Numbered from the stretch's first letter, positions 48,181 to 62,686 are shown. The stretch is DNA of 64,000 nt from Atopsyche davidsoni (GCA_022113835.1 JAILWY010000014.1:4527501-4591500); one strand, 5' to 3'. The notes: generated by a model from the letters alone, not told the origin. Program-made: numbers and translations.

Positions 48181-50056
48181 TAATTAGCGAGAAAATAAAG
48201 TAGTTTACTCTGTAATAATTAAATAACGAGTGCTTTGAACTAGTTTTTAATTCCATTGACCCCTCGCGGTGCAGTTGCACTCGCAGACGGGAAGGAACAG
48301 CTGACCCACAGCGGCTGCCTGCCTGAATAATGGAAGTGCATTATTAGTGCAGCCTGAAATAGCGAAGGCTCTGGCGGCGGCCGATGTCTGCTCGCGCTGT
48401 CAACCTTTTTTACTCGTGTTTTTCGTTGTATGCCCTCTTAAAAAGTTTTGAGAACACTGGTGAAATTTCGCCGGAAATAAATGCCACTTATGCATAAATA
48501 ACGACATGTTAACATCGAAATGCCTCAAACGCGCATCCGTAGACATGCAATGTTCAAAATTGTAGTTTTGATAAATATTAAGTTAAGTAAAAATATCTGT
48601 TTTAAAAATGTACGTATTTTAAACAATGAATCCTACAAACAGTTATTTAAAATACACGTGATCACAAAATTAATTATTACATTTTAAATAAAGATTTGTT
48701 GCGATCGGTGACTAAAACAATGGCTTTACATCAAAATATAAAACATCATTAACTAAACAAGTATGTCATAGTTTTTATGGAAATAAAATGTTAAACCGAC
48801 ATTTTGATCAAAAATGATCATAAAAGTGCAAAATAAACTACCCTTATCCTATTTTTATTCATTTAAATTTATATTTTTATGAAACTCCTAATTTGTATTT
48901 TAATAATATAAAAAGTATGATGCAGCTTTAACATCATCTTGAAAACGATTTTTTTCAATAAATTTCCTAAGTGCTATGAAAGTAAAGGGCTTTGTGGGGA
49001 ACGAAATGTTTTGCTTATGTATTTATTTATATTCCATTGTAGTTTAAATACGTTGACCCTCAAGAGGCTTTTGTAGATTTTGGAGACCACAACTCCCCTA
49101 GAAACAACAATACAAACTACCATTTCAGAGCAAATAGCTGCAGTAAACAGTATATTTGACCATTGTACGGTTTATCCTTTTTTAACCACTTAAATAGTAT
49201 TCATTTGAAAAAAAATATCTCGTATATCTTTACTATCGTATGTGAAAAAAAGTAAGGCCCGTGCGCTAAAGCTATTATTGTTTTATGATTCTAGGCGTAC
49301 AAGTTAACTTGCGTCTTATCTTTTCAGGCAAATACAGGTTTTTGATATTCAACGTCGAGATTTGATCAAGATCTGTTATCATTACTTCACCGTTTTTATT
49401 GGAAATGCTTCCATCTCACAAGAAAAAAGCGAAACGTAAAAGCAAATAAAATAATTCATACGTTTGCACACTCGCTCAATCTTCACTTTCAGCATAATTT
49501 TATATAGATAGTTTATATAAGGTATTTAAGTAATCAAAGCACAGCTGTATATTGTTTTGCTATTCTTTGTCTAACTCTTTGTCCAACTTTGTTAAGCTCA
49601 TTCTATAGAAAGCGTTACCGAGCTGCTGTTAGCCCAAGGAAAATGATTAAACTGTGAAATATAGCGATCGTCGCCTAACACTTCTTGTACTAATTCTAGT
49701 TCCGGTCATTATTCTACTGCTGCTGCTATTTGTCTGGGTTGTCAGAAGCTTCCGGTTAGGAACTGATGCAGTAACAACCAGGGGAGCTCGCCGACTACTA
49801 AATGTTGGATGAGCTAAACTTCCTTATCCCCAAGCACATACCGGCTGCCTATTGTTAGAAAATCCAATTAACAAGTGTAGCAACTAACAAGTGAAACACT
49901 TTTATATTTATATGTATATATATATACAAATGTATAATAATTAATCGATTGAACACACGACTCCAGAATTTGCTCCTAATTTTTTTTTTATTTAAAAAAA
50001 AACTATCTTATCGAAAAGCTTATTTTTTAATAATTACTTTTTGGTAAAATTATAAA
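48181..50056. other. Mixed stretch with a GC-rich island and a weak exon candidate
   Basis: A GC-rich block at about 48255-48410 has no convincing reading frame. At 49704 a well-formed acceptor (CTAAC branch-like site, pyrimidine tract, TTCTAG) precedes a 19-codon phase-0 frame ending in TAG (49761-49763). The remainder is AT-rich. Confidence 0.45.
49704..49763 (+). CDS. Weak candidate for the terminal exon of the FN3 gene
   Basis: After TTCTAG the phase-0 reading is FRSLFYCCCYLSGLSEASG and stop. It fits exon 6 in phase and has a good acceptor with an upstream CTAAC. The peptide is short, not recognised and Cys-rich. Composition does not stand out as coding. The alternative is termination by read-through at 42001. 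I list it only because it is the best acceptor-plus-stop combination that I noticed downstream. Confidence 0.2.
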
Positions 50057-50310
50057 TACAAATCAATCCAAGTCAAGGCGTCGAGCGTAAGGCGAGGCTT
50101 CTCAATATGTTCGAATTGGCTTTTCCGTGTTTAGCTTTTACCAGGTCAGTCGTCCGTCTGAAGTAGACTGGATCCTCGCCGTCAAGTCGGGTCAGGAGAA
50201 GATGAATGGCCCTCGAGGCTTCCTCTGACCCGGTAACGAAGAGGGGGCGCCGAACCCTCCGACATCCCCCGGCGCCAGGGGAGCACCCTGTCGACCTGGC
50301 CACCGAGCAA
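50057..50310 (-). other. GC-rich island with a 76-codon minus-strand frame, probably an old repeat
   Basis: The frame 50073-50303 reads MARSTGCSPGAGGCRRVRRP and ends NILRSLALRSTP. The block is abruptly GC-rich with no splice sites that I could place. I do not recognise the protein. It may be a fragment of a retrotransposon or SINE; the abrupt composition change favours an insertion. Confidence 0.4.
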
Positions 50311-52538
50311 ACTTAATCACAAGTTCCGAGTATAAATAACACATTAATGTCGCGCCCCGTCACAGCTCCAGTGCCCTAATACTTTTTATCCTTAATAATA
50401 GATGTTACTTGCGTTTGAGAGCACTTTGTTTGTTCTAAACGTACTCGTTACTGGAAGAAATCCTCTTAATTTTTTTTGTAACTTTAGGTAATCGGTTTGC
50501 TAGTTTTTGGGCGTTTTTTTTATGTCAATCGTATACTTAAACGACATGTGGAATGATGTATTATATTATTGCAGTATTTAACCACCAATCACGAGTTTAA
50601 AAACCAAATTAATATTGCGTTCCGCCACAGTTCTTTACACCCATTACTGACAAATATCACTTGTTTTTATATACACATTATTAAAGCTAAAGTTATGCGT
50701 TTAAACCACAACCACTAGCCCACGATGATTAGCATATATCTCGATAGACAAAGCAATATAACTTTATTATTGTTAAATATTAATAATTTTTTATCAGATT
50801 ATTTACTTATCGAGTTGCAATTTCAATTTCAGATGAAATAAATAAGCTTCTAAGTTAATCGAACCAGAAATTTTGATGTATTAAAGTTCTGCTTTAAACC
50901 ACGTTTCACTCTGGAATTCCTCTCTTTCCTTTCTTTGTGATCACGGCTATTGTTAGAGCCGGCTGTCTGAGCTCAGTAGTCAGACAATATCACCAGCTTG
51001 TGTTATATCAAGCGACTGAATCGAATCTACAACTTTGTATTGTGTATTAACATACATTTGCGACTAACCGAAGTTTGGATGCTATCGAATCTTATCTAAT
51101 AAAAGCAATCTGATCAATGTAGTTCGATCAGTGTACTCGACTCGTGTGTGATATAATTTCCACACAACACACACACACACGCACACACGCACATACTAAC
51201 ACAGTATCACCTTTTATAATCTTTGCTATTGAATCTCGATACAGGTGGATTCACTCTACATATTTCGTCTATGCGATTCTTTGAGGTATACTAAGCCCAA
51301 AAGTTATACAAAATAAAAAAAGACGCAAAATGTGCTTGCGTATATGACTAACGCTTCACATTTGAATTGAAATAAAAATTAAGTTGTCAATTTTTATTAA
51401 AACTTCTCCTGGAGTTCTTTTTCAGTAATTTTTTTTACTGCTACTTGTCGATGTATTCTTCATTTTTCACCTTTCACATTCACACAACATAACTAAGTTT
51501 TCAGGTATTATGGCGACCTGTATACTATAATTCAAGGCTCTCCAGGGCACTTGGCAGGCATATATGTAACCTCTGATATATAACTTAGCGTACAACTTCG
51601 GCAGCTCTATCGTGGATAATCATCTATTCAACATAATAGTCATTCAAAATATCAACGTAATACAAAAGGATATTGTATTTCAGCGTCAGCATTTCAAAAA
51701 TATATTTACCAAATAGTAGTTAGGTTTCTTAGGACCTTTTCAACTTAAAATGTCGTGAACAACTGTCGAATTTTTATGTACACAAGCGATGCTAAAAATT
51801 ACGAAAATAGATAAAACAGATCATACTCAAGAGAAAATTTTTAATAATTTAATTTGTTATCTATCCATAAAAACCTATTCATGCTGGGTTAATATAAATA
51901 ATAATTGAAATTATTTTACGTTACAACCAAGCAAATACAAAAACGTTCACTATATACTATACAATAAAGTAAGTAATCTCCTAGTCTTTTGGCTTATCCC
52001 ATTTATTCCCTTAAACTAAGTATTCGCAAAATGTTATTCACAAATAAATTATTTTATGATTGATGAAATCGGATTTCAATTTTAGATAGTTTTTATTAAC
52101 GCCGATGATATATATATTTATAGATATAAACATTCATTCCAGAAATTAGAGTTAAATATAGTTTTATTATCCAACGACTGCTCTGACCTTGTAAAATAAT
52201 CATACATATTCTTCATGGTGACGTCGTACACTAATTTATCATGCGTTTTTTATGGTAATTCATGTGAAATTACAGTAATTATAAAATAAACGAAATTGTA
52301 AAGAAGAGGGTGCGGTCATACCCAGTACAAATTTATTTCGAGTGCTAAATATAAAATATGTTTAAAATAACCTCAAAGCTATTTTATAATGATATGTTAA
52401 TCATTTGCGTTATTTGTGAATGTTATCTAAAGCTTAAATTAGTTGCTAGCAGAAAATATTTGATTGATTTTTTGTTCATATTGATTACGAATTTGAATTT
52501 CGGTTATTAAATTTAATACCAGAGACCACCCAATTTAT
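50311..52538. other. AT-rich stretch, no gene recognised
   Basis: Contains a CA-rich microsatellite at 51161-51195. Nothing else is supported. Confidence 0.6.
51161..51195. repeat. CA-rich microsatellite
   Basis: Short imperfect (CA)n with CG and AA interruptions. Confidence 0.85.
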
Positions 52539-52841
52539 ATATTCATTTAACTAAATTCCTTTTACCGATGATTATCATGAAATATATTAAATAATATATA
52601 GATATAAAATCGGCCTTAATAAATATTAAGGCCGATTTTATATCTATACAGCTATAATAAAATTAAACAACTGTTTTAAAATACATTACAACGATAAGGA
52701 TTAAATGATAAGTGGCGTTTAATTTTTTTTTAAATAAATTCGTTAACATAATCTGAAAATAATCTGCCTTTAACATTTCTTTATTTGCTAAAATCTATAT
52801 AAACGATATAGTACTTACACTTTGTGCCTGCTAAGAATCTT
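52539..52841. repeat. Dispersed repeat B, copy 2
   Basis: Same family as 47101-47377, with shared blocks CTAAATTCCTTTTACCGATG, TACATTACAACGATAAGGAT and GTGCCTGCTAAGAATCTT. It differs by carrying a duplicated inverted arm (52597-52648). Confidence 0.82.
52597..52648. repeat. Perfect 24-bp palindrome, 4-nt loop, inside repeat B
   Basis: The arm TATAGATATAAAATCGGCCT continuing TAAT (52597-52620) and its exact complement (52625-52648) flank AAAT. Copy 1 of repeat B has only the right-hand arm, so the left arm was added in this copy or lost in the other. Confidence 0.9.
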
Positions 52842-55800
52842 CCTGAAAAAATCATGAAAGTAAACAATGGAACTGAAATAGAAACAACGGTTTCTGCGGC
52901 TTTATATTTCCATGAAACATAACAAAAAACCCATACATATTCATAGCTGACGTAGAAGTTAATGCATAATGCAACTCATGCTGAAAAATGCAAAAAAAAA
53001 CTACTAAAGCCTTTTTTTAAATTCAGCTGCACTAATGCGAATCCATGGACATGAAAACCACGCTGCCTTATTTTATAATTTTTTTAAAAATATGTATTCA
53101 ATTGATATGAATAACTTTTATATGCATTTTTTCTGCAAGTAACAGGTTTCTTTTATAAAATTGGTATGCAAATATAAATTAAAATAAAGATAAAAAATAA
53201 TATAAGAATATTTAATCTTCCAGACTGATGTATGTTTCTGAAAACGCTTTATTAAAAATATGTATTTATTACATTGAATATTTTGATAACTCGATTTTCT
53301 AGGCTATGTGCTATGTATTGGGTATAAATTTGTATTGCTTATTAAAATAAAAAAAACTAATATAAGGGCTAAATACTAAAAAACAATATCACGTAAACTT
53401 CAGTAAGATGACTGTTAAATGTTTTTTTTATATATGTGTATGTTGTGTCTTTTAACTAACGGTGTATAGCGTATTTTATGGTTTTCATATTTGTATACAA
53501 ATTGGTTGTGTGATACAAAATAATATGTGCTGGGAAAAATAAAATAACATGCTATCTTCTTTCTACGAATCTGTATGTACTATATATTATGACTTGTAAT
53601 TTTCATGTCTCTCTCAACCAAGGATCCATCTATCGAGGTAGGGAAGTTATGAGTTGAAACTGAATACTAATGTATAAATTTTCCTTACAACCTGCATGGA
53701 ATGATTATAATTTAGTTAGTTAAACATGTACAGACGTTGCTGTCATATTGTATATCCTTTACTTGACGCTTTTATTAAGTTTGTGTGGGCTTTGTGGGTA
53801 ATTTATTGTTAATAAATGAACCGAGTACCCTAATAGGTCACGCATAATTTTAAACACGCGATATTGGAAATAAGTACCCAATAATCAATTGTATTTTATG
53901 GTTACTTAACCGTACTGCCAGTTGATAATTAATAGCTTAGTTATTTACAGAAGGCATCAAATTTTTGGTACAATATCAAAAAATGGAGTTTTACCGAGGA
54001 AAATGTGAATCATCATGAAAATTCTAACCGATTATATAATAACTCTGTTGTCTTAAATGTTTTAAGTAAAAAAAATTATATTAAGTTGCTATGGCAAATA
54101 TGCTTTCTTTTTTTGTTGTATCTGAATGGAATGAAGATACTTATAGATGTTTGTTTTCAAGAAATGAAAATTATTAAGATGATGAATTAAGTATTTACAT
54201 GTATAAAAATATATTTGAATTATTTTGCCACATTTAACAGCAAAGGTTATCCGCTAGAAATATTTTATATCTTTCAGCTTATAAATTCTTACATAACGCG
54301 GCTTGGCAATTAATAAGAATTTTAGATAATTCGTAGACAAAAACAGTAAAATTATTTTTATATTTTATTGAGATATTTAGATGAACTTTTATTCTAATAA
54401 GAATTTTTATAACAATTATATAGCAAATGAGTTCGAGCATTATTTTATTTTATATAAAAAAAATATTATGTTATTAGTTTAAGTTCAGTTTTATTTTTGA
54501 CGCGACCGGTTTCGCCAAAAAAGATACCGATGGCTTCAAACTAAAGTTGCAAGTGTCACTCGACATATTTTATGTCTCATTTTTATTTTTCTTTTAAAAT
54601 TAGTTTTGCTATTAAAAAAATGAATCTACGTGAATAAACAATAAATTTGGGATATTCGTTATTACTAGAGAGTAGTATTTAATGGAATGTTAACTATGGT
54701 TTAGACATGTTAGAATTAAAAATAATAGTTGCTTTTTAATTAGACTTTAGCTAAACGGTAGATTGGATAAATTTAGAAAAAAGCTTCAACCCCTTTTTTA
54801 CCCCAACGATTTTTTTAATAAACGTATTGTTTTTATAATTGATCGATAAGAAAAAATGTTAAGTTGGTGATTTAAAACATGTTTCAGATCATTAAACTTG
54901 TTGCAAGTACCGGTAAAATAAATTTAAAAAAATTAATCACTTTATTGAGCAAAAATATATAGTGTTGGTATATACCAAATATACATAACATATGAGATGT
55001 GCGCTGTTCGTTAATACAAACATTTAGATTTTGCAATACACAGAAACTATTCAATGAATTATGGAAATACGCCGATATTTTATGATGAATAAAGTTTTTA
55101 AATTTTATTAAATAGTACCTTATCTAGATATAAAAAAACAATGTTTAAAAATTTGTAATGCATTTAGAATCACCCTGTATACAAATCATATTCAACTGCA
55201 TGATACCTAGACTACGAGTGAAAAACAACCGGGAAAAGTGCATTTTACCTTGAATTAAACTGTAAAGGAAAATTTAAGAGGAATTAGAGAAGACCTCGTA
55301 GCCTTTGAGAAAATCTAGACTACAAAATTCATCTTGGAAAATATAATCTTTTAGGTTAAGCTTCAGCTATATATATAGATATATATATATACATATATAT
55401 TCTTTGAAGAGTTTACTCGGATTTCAAGAGCAAGGCAAGAAAATATTTCGAAGTTTTGAGCTTTTTGAGAAATGTTCAGAGGTTCATATCGGTTAAAGCC
55501 TAGTAAAACATAAAATAAAACTTAGAAATACTAAACATATTGGATGTTTAAAATATTTCAATTTCTATGTACACTTGCTCTTTCAAAATTCTAGTTGGTG
55601 CAAACTCGCACAATGTTCTCGATCCGACAGTGAGTATAAATTACTCAGAAACAAATTATTTTGAATAAAAACACCAGAAATCAGTTCAGAATCAGAATTT
55701 CATATTAATTAAATAAATAAAATATTGCTAGAAAATAAAAGTACGACCTGGTCAATTGTGTTCAAAGCACTCAATGCCTTATCCTATTCGGATTCAATAC

Positions 55801-58800
55801 ATGGGGTTTATAAAACCTTAGTTAACAATATGTTAACACTTGATAATTTATATTCTATAACTTCTTAAATAATATCAAAACCAAAGTTATCAAAGATTTT
55901 GGGATAATGTGTTATTTCCAATGTGTAAATCTGTCACCTGTCTATTTTTATATTATTTTTCCCACACATGCCGCCAGTACAGATCATGTTCATCCAACCT
56001 GAAACAGGTTAAACTCAATTACGTCAGTTTGTGATTCACCTGTCAGGGTGAGTATCGAAGCAGCAGACTTTCGTTTAAGAGTCTGTAACCTCAATACTGG
56101 ATAAAGAATTCGTTGATTAATTATTCATACATAATATTTCATGATAAATAAATAGTTTCTCTCGGGTACCTGTGAATAAATTCTTGAACTAAATATATCA
56201 CGCTGAGTACAAAAAATTGTATTTACAATTTATTGAATTATAAAGTTTTGCTTTTATTAATATTGTTTATTTATTGAATTTCATGAAAACCGAAAAAACT
56301 TTTTACTCGATGCGTGTGTTTCGTTAAAGTTAAGTTTATGTTTTGTCTATAGTTAAAAATTATTACACTCAATAAACGTGCATAATTCAGTTGCATATAA
56401 ATACAAAGCTAATTGTTAAATCAAAAATGTTTTATTGGGATTTGTAGTAAAGACTTGATTGTGTGTGCCACAATGTCTGTACAATAATAAGTCAATTGAA
56501 CTGGTATTAAATCAGGCTTTATATTTCAATTTTATGGCTATTAGTATTCAACTAAGGCCAGACCATAATAGTCAACATGAATTGTAATGTTTACTCAGTA
56601 ATTTTACTGAAAATCGATTTATTGCCGGGCATTAACTCACAATATAAGTGCATTTATTCATAATGGGTTTATAAAATAATCGGAAAACCAGTTGTATTCG
56701 TTCGGAAAGTCTATAACGTACACCGGCATTAGCCGATCATTATCGAGGCATTCGAACAAAACTGTGACAAAACCTTAGCGTGTTCTTTCATTTTGTCGTA
56801 TTATTTCAATCGCAGACAACTATGCCACTAGAAAATACGTTTTGAATAAATCATAGACACTTCCTGAAATTAAAAAAAAACACATTTTATAAACTTTGTT
56901 ACTTTACACATATTACTGTGAAATAAAAACATTTTATTTTGTGTTCGAGAGGAAGACGTTTACACTTAGATAATTTGAACGCGTCTATACTTTATTTGTG
57001 CAAAAGACAGGTAGCAGGATTCAGGAGAAGCAGGTAAGCAATTATTTGAATACATTCAGAAGTAACGGTGTTAGAATTGGTATATTTATGGTATTCAGAT
57101 GAATCTTGGAGATTCTGGTTGGCAAGTGCATGTGCTATGTACTGGACTACACATAGTCTGTTTTTTAATTTAATTTTTAATTAAATTCAATGAAAAGTAA
57201 TACGATTAATTATTCGCTAACTCTAAACCACTCTAGTGCTGTAGACAGCGGTAAACGAAAAGATATATATTGAGCGCGGTTTATTGAAGGCGAAAATAAT
57301 TGCTTTCTAGTTTCCTTGCATGAGATAAAACTAAACTTAAAAGATAAAATCGTTGTAATCAATAAATTATACTGATATATATGATACATTAGATAGAAAA
57401 TAATAACTAAAAAAATCTTTAGCGTTTAAAAAAAAAACACTGTAAAAAGTCGTCATTTGCCACAAACATGCATTTAATTTTTCAAGACACAGACATCAAA
57501 TTTAAATGTAAATTTTTCCCATTCAACACTTTACCAGTAGTATTGTTGCAATACAGCCTTAAATGGGTTCTACTGACCTTACCAAGAAATACGTCAGCAC
57601 TTTCTAATCCAAAATGTTTACTTCTCAAGTATAATTACACACCTGCCTTCGCAGTCATTCGCTCTTGGATTTATGAAGTCTTCAAATAAAAAAGCTCAGA
57701 TTTTTAGACTCTTTTTATAAATTAAAAAATTAAGTCAAGGATATTTTTGGATGCGTATTTTTGAATATTGTATATCTTATTACTTGCGAAAGAAGGGAGG
57801 ATCATATCATTTGCACTGTCTCCGGGTAAACTTATATCTCCAATGTCCATTGTCTCAGCTCTCATCTTGCGATGCTCTGAGTGCTACGAGAATGAGAATT
57901 CTGTCATTTGGGTCACCTCATCCATTTATCACCAACAGCTTGCATCTTGGGTTCTTTTTTTCTTAATATCTCAAGATATTTAGTTGGTGCAGTTTTTAAA
58001 GCACACAAATCAACACCTATTCGAAAAACGCAGAAACTGAATAATAAAGTATTCACGTTTTCAGGTTTCAATGTTTGCTGTCAGTAGAATTCCTTTTCAA
58101 TTACAAATTATTCTGTGATATTGAGTTATTTTTCTAAAGCAAGTTAAAACAACATTTTTTATAATTTCAATATAGTATGTTTATAATAAATTCGCATTTT
58201 CACTGAAATAGATTTGTTGTGCATACAATATTCAGGTTATCTATTTACACATGAATGCTTAGCTAGAACTAGCCATATCGGTTTCACGCTTACACAGACT
58301 TGTCAAATTTTTACACCGTTAGGTCTGCCTTATCCTATCTATGTTTTGGAAAAAAAATCAAAGTTGTTATTCATTGTTTCGCATGTGAATTGATTATCTT
58401 GACATCGGATAAATTTTCCATTGTTTTTTAGTGATTACAAAAAAAGTTTAGCATAAAAAATAGTGTAAAGTCAGAGTTATACTCTATCGTACTTGGTGTA
58501 ACGAATACATCCTTGAAAATTTCTCTCTGGCAGATAGAAGTCGAGCCTTCATCTTAATGAATAAAAGCACCCGAGTCAGGGGTGAGACAGGAGTCAGATT
58601 TATTTCAACCACGGGGTTCGTAGAAACCACGGACAGCTGAAGGACTCAAATGTTCAAGAGTTAAATTAAATTTTTTATAAGAGATTTACGTCCGAAAGTA
58701 TAGAAAGTCTGTGTACTCATTATACTTTATAAATGTATTATAATATAATACATAGCAAGGTAATCACGCAGTAGAAAACATTTAGAAATAATTGCAGATA

Positions 58801-61800
58801 TGTTACATACTTTTGAAGCATTGTAAACGTGTAAATAAAAAAATCATCTTTAAAAGATTTTTTCCGAAAAAATTCCTTTTCTCTCGATTGTAGAGTTAAT
58901 GTTTGAATCATAATTAAATAGCAATAAATCTTAAACACAGTTTGCGACTAAGTGAAACAGAACCCGTGAGGGGTGTTTTTTTTTCCTATGGTCTCATTTT
59001 AAGGTTGCGTGACATTTTGAACAATCAGAGCTGTATAATACAGTACGTGGCCCACGTGTCCCTTAATGCGGGTCTGTACTCTTGGATTATTAAAATTATA
59101 TCACGAGAATTTAACATTCGTGTGCGGTGCACGCTTGTGATGACATAATTTTTATTTTCACAGCATTTTTTATTAAATGCGCAGCGCTCGCTCTAATAAT
59201 CAATATCTCTGTGTCATGACAGTGCGGCACATTTCACCAACTGAAAATGTGTGCTTTTGTTAAATAGGATTTTTTTAATATCAGAGCTAATGAATTCGAG
59301 TATTTTCAATCATTAAACCCGATTTTAATGATGATTAAACTTTTTATTGATAAATTTTCCGAAATGAAGGTGTATTTGGGAATTTCATTAATGAATGCAT
59401 GGTATCGTTTTTAAAAAAATATATGATACTCTAAGTATCACAAGTCGAGCTGTGTTGCAATTTGGCTAGTGGCACACCAAAAAATTATTTTGTAAAATTA
59501 AAGATAAAAAAATAATTTACAGCAATTTTTTTCCACCTAATAAACAATTTTGTAATATAGTTCAAACTCTGAGCCTAATATGGAAACAAATTAAACTATA
59601 ATAATTGAATTTTTTTTTAAATATCTTCGTTACGTTAAGTTTTGATGTTTCACATATTTAATTTTCCTTTTAATCTTTTTAATTAAATAAAAATATATTA
59701 TAATTTATGCTTTGTGCATATGTTAACTTAACATTTTCTGGATTTATTTAATAGAAGCATTTTCAATTAATCTTACTACTCAATAAAAGACTTATGTATT
59801 TAAAATTATAATTCCATACACTTAGGATTATTTAATATTTAATGAGTCAGCGCGATATATCCACACAGACTTATTTTGTATACAATATGTTTTCAATAAT
59901 AATTTCATATGAAATGACAGAATAGCCCCTAATTATTTTAGTCACAGATGGGACTAAAAATCATATTTCTTGCTAGTACTGTATCCCATTTTACTTGTTA
60001 TAACATATGATCGTCCAGAATAAGTTTCAAGCGTAAATCGGGTATTTAATTAAAACCAGTCAGCGTTTTATATATTTTCGATCGTAAATCTATTGAAAAT
60101 TTTCAAATTACATTTTAAGCAGTAAAAATCACTTTAAACTCTGCATTATTGGCAAAATCTCAATAATTACGATAATGAAACCAAGTTTTACGATAATAGT
60201 TATACGAGTATATGAATACAGTAGTAAAAACTAATTACTTTTAAAATTATATCTTTATTACAATAATTTTTTTAAAAAATTATATATGATATTTAAATTA
60301 TTAATATATAATATATTTATATGATAAGAAAACATAAAACAAGGACATTTTTGTACAAAATTAAAAAAATAAAAGATGCTGCTTTGTATCTTAATTTTTG
60401 ATTCGTTATTTTTTCTATTAGCACAAAATCACAAATTATTTTACTAACAGGTAAAATAAAATTTATTTATTTATAGTCCTTAGAGCTTATAGTTAAATAA
60501 GAGTCACATTGAAATTATCAGTGGATCATCAAATATTCGGCTTTTTTCATCAAATATTTGAATATTTTTATTAAACTATAAATTGAAATTTGCTTATACA
60601 TATTGCCATTCAATAGCATAAAATCAACTCTGAAGACAGTGCAATTTAGGTATTTTCGGTTCCCATTATTACACCAAATATCTTAGCTTGATACAAAGAT
60701 GCTTTTTAAATATATCGCATTTGTTCAGTCTGCAATATGATGTTAGTTTATGTACCGCAATGTTTGAAAAACAAATCCTTGAGGTCGGTATACCAATGTT
60801 TTTGCAGGCCAAACAGGCGTAAATAATTTCGGTCATTCGCGTTTCTTTGTTTAGGTTTGAGGCACTATTTTCGGTTTAACGATGGATATGAATCTTGCAA
60901 TTGACGCACGAGCAATTTTATATTTGTCCTATTTTCATGCAGCCATTATTCGATGCATTAACGAAGGTCAAAATTTATTGGGGGACAAAAAATGACACAG
61001 ACCAAAATTCACGTTTATTTTCTAGCATATATAAATGTTTTTGAAATAGTCTTTTAGAGGAAATATTAAAAATAATCAGATTATTTATAAAAAAAAACAT
61101 AATCTTATTTTGAATAGAATACCGCAAGCTGTTCATAAAAAAAATGTCAGTTCAAAGGTAAAGTAAGTTGCTTTGATTTTTCAGTACAAAAGAAAAATTC
61201 TTACAAACATTTTTTCAGTTGACGAAGCTTTTTACGGTAGTAGGGGAAAACGTATATATCAGATACGATACACTTCTGATATTTAACGTATGTGCGCTGA
61301 ACAAGAATTCATAAATAATATCCACCTTTCCAATATGTCTGCTGCCTTAGCAATAAATCGAAAACGTTTTCAATTTTCTATAAGATATGCAACCGGAGAT
61401 TACGAACTCTGCTTAGAGATATTTCGCAAGCAAATCAAGTTGACTACTACTCTTAATGCTGAAAAATAAAATATTCTTTAGATGGAATACTTTTATATCC
61501 AAGCTATATTAATCTCTCCATATTGTATATTGTGTTCATAGAGGAATGCACAGAAGGTGGGCTGTGAATGTAACACATTCCACGTGCACTAATTGAATAC
61601 AGTTTAGCAGTGAATTCAATATGGGCATGATTGCAGTCTGCATCCATGTGCAGAATTTAACTCATGGCACTACGACGTGTAGGCGTTTAGTTTGTAGTGC
61701 TTCGTTAATGAATAATAATTATTGCTATTAAAATTCAATATTTTAATTTAATTATACTTAATCATATAAAAGCGTATATTTTATAGAAAATAATCTCTCT

Positions 61801-62618
61801 GAATCTTTTTGTACTTTGTACAAAAAAATCATCATATTGTATCTTTATTCGTTATAACGAATCAACACACAAATAACCATGGGTATATGTGAAAAATCTT
61901 CGCTTATCAATAACAAAATCTTGATTAATAGTTTTATTTTATTTCAGTTACAAAATTTAAAAAAATTTGCTCAAGTGGATTATAAATTTATTTTATGTTA
62001 GTGTTGTGTAAACAACAACTAAAAGTATTTAAAATTAAAACACTATATAAAATTTTAAGTGGGAATTTATGGATAAAATATCGAAGCGTTGTTTGCTTAT
62101 AGAAATTAGCCCAAAGTATTTGTATTTTAATAATAATCTTTTTTATAACAAAACTCACACTTTTTGGGTTGTATTTTGTAAGAAAATTATACATTATGAT
62201 ATTACATATAAAAATAGTCGATAAAAATGATACGCATAAGTAAAATTACACCCATTATTTAAACACTGTTTGAAAATATATTTCAATACCAAAATAATCA
62301 ACTATGTAAATAAAAGTGATGTGTTTAATCATTATCTACGTCAACATTGATTTTCAAATAAAAAAGTAAGTAAATTCAAAATTTGCTTTCTTTTAAAATA
62401 CAAAGTGTCAAAATCTTCGATGCAGTAAAAATATAATCCCTTAATAAAATTCTGTAACAACTGAAAGTTGTTGTACGTTTCGTAAAAGTGCAGATACCGT
62501 TTTCTCCTCGCTTGGTTTTCCATTCACGTACTGCCGCCATCTCGTCTGGGACGTAATGCACTTACGCGGTGTTGATGCCTGTTCCTGAGCTCTCATCTTA
62601 CTTAAGACTGTCTACCAC

Positions 62619-62632
62619 GTACTACGTAGTAC
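62619..62632. repeat. 14-bp perfect palindrome GTACTACGTAGTAC
   Basis: The sequence is its own reverse complement. It lies 22 bases before the hairpin at 62655. Confidence 0.7.
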
Positions 62633-62654
62633 ATAGCCTCAGTTCTATATGCAC

Positions 62655-62686
62655 GTGACATACCTGTTATGCACCAGGTATGTCAC
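62655..62686. repeat. Perfect 12-bp hairpin, 8-nt loop
   Basis: GTGACATACCTG (62655-62666) and CAGGTATGTCAC (62675-62686) enclose TTATGCAC. The arms are balanced in composition, unlike the AT-rich flanks. Confidence 0.75.

Noticed and set aside
49640..49810. Reading with a hydrophobic run (VPVIILLLLLFVW) that looks like a membrane helix
   Set aside because: It has no start codon or suitable acceptor, and the run comes from CTG repeats; the phase-0 reading from 49704 fits the upstream gene better.
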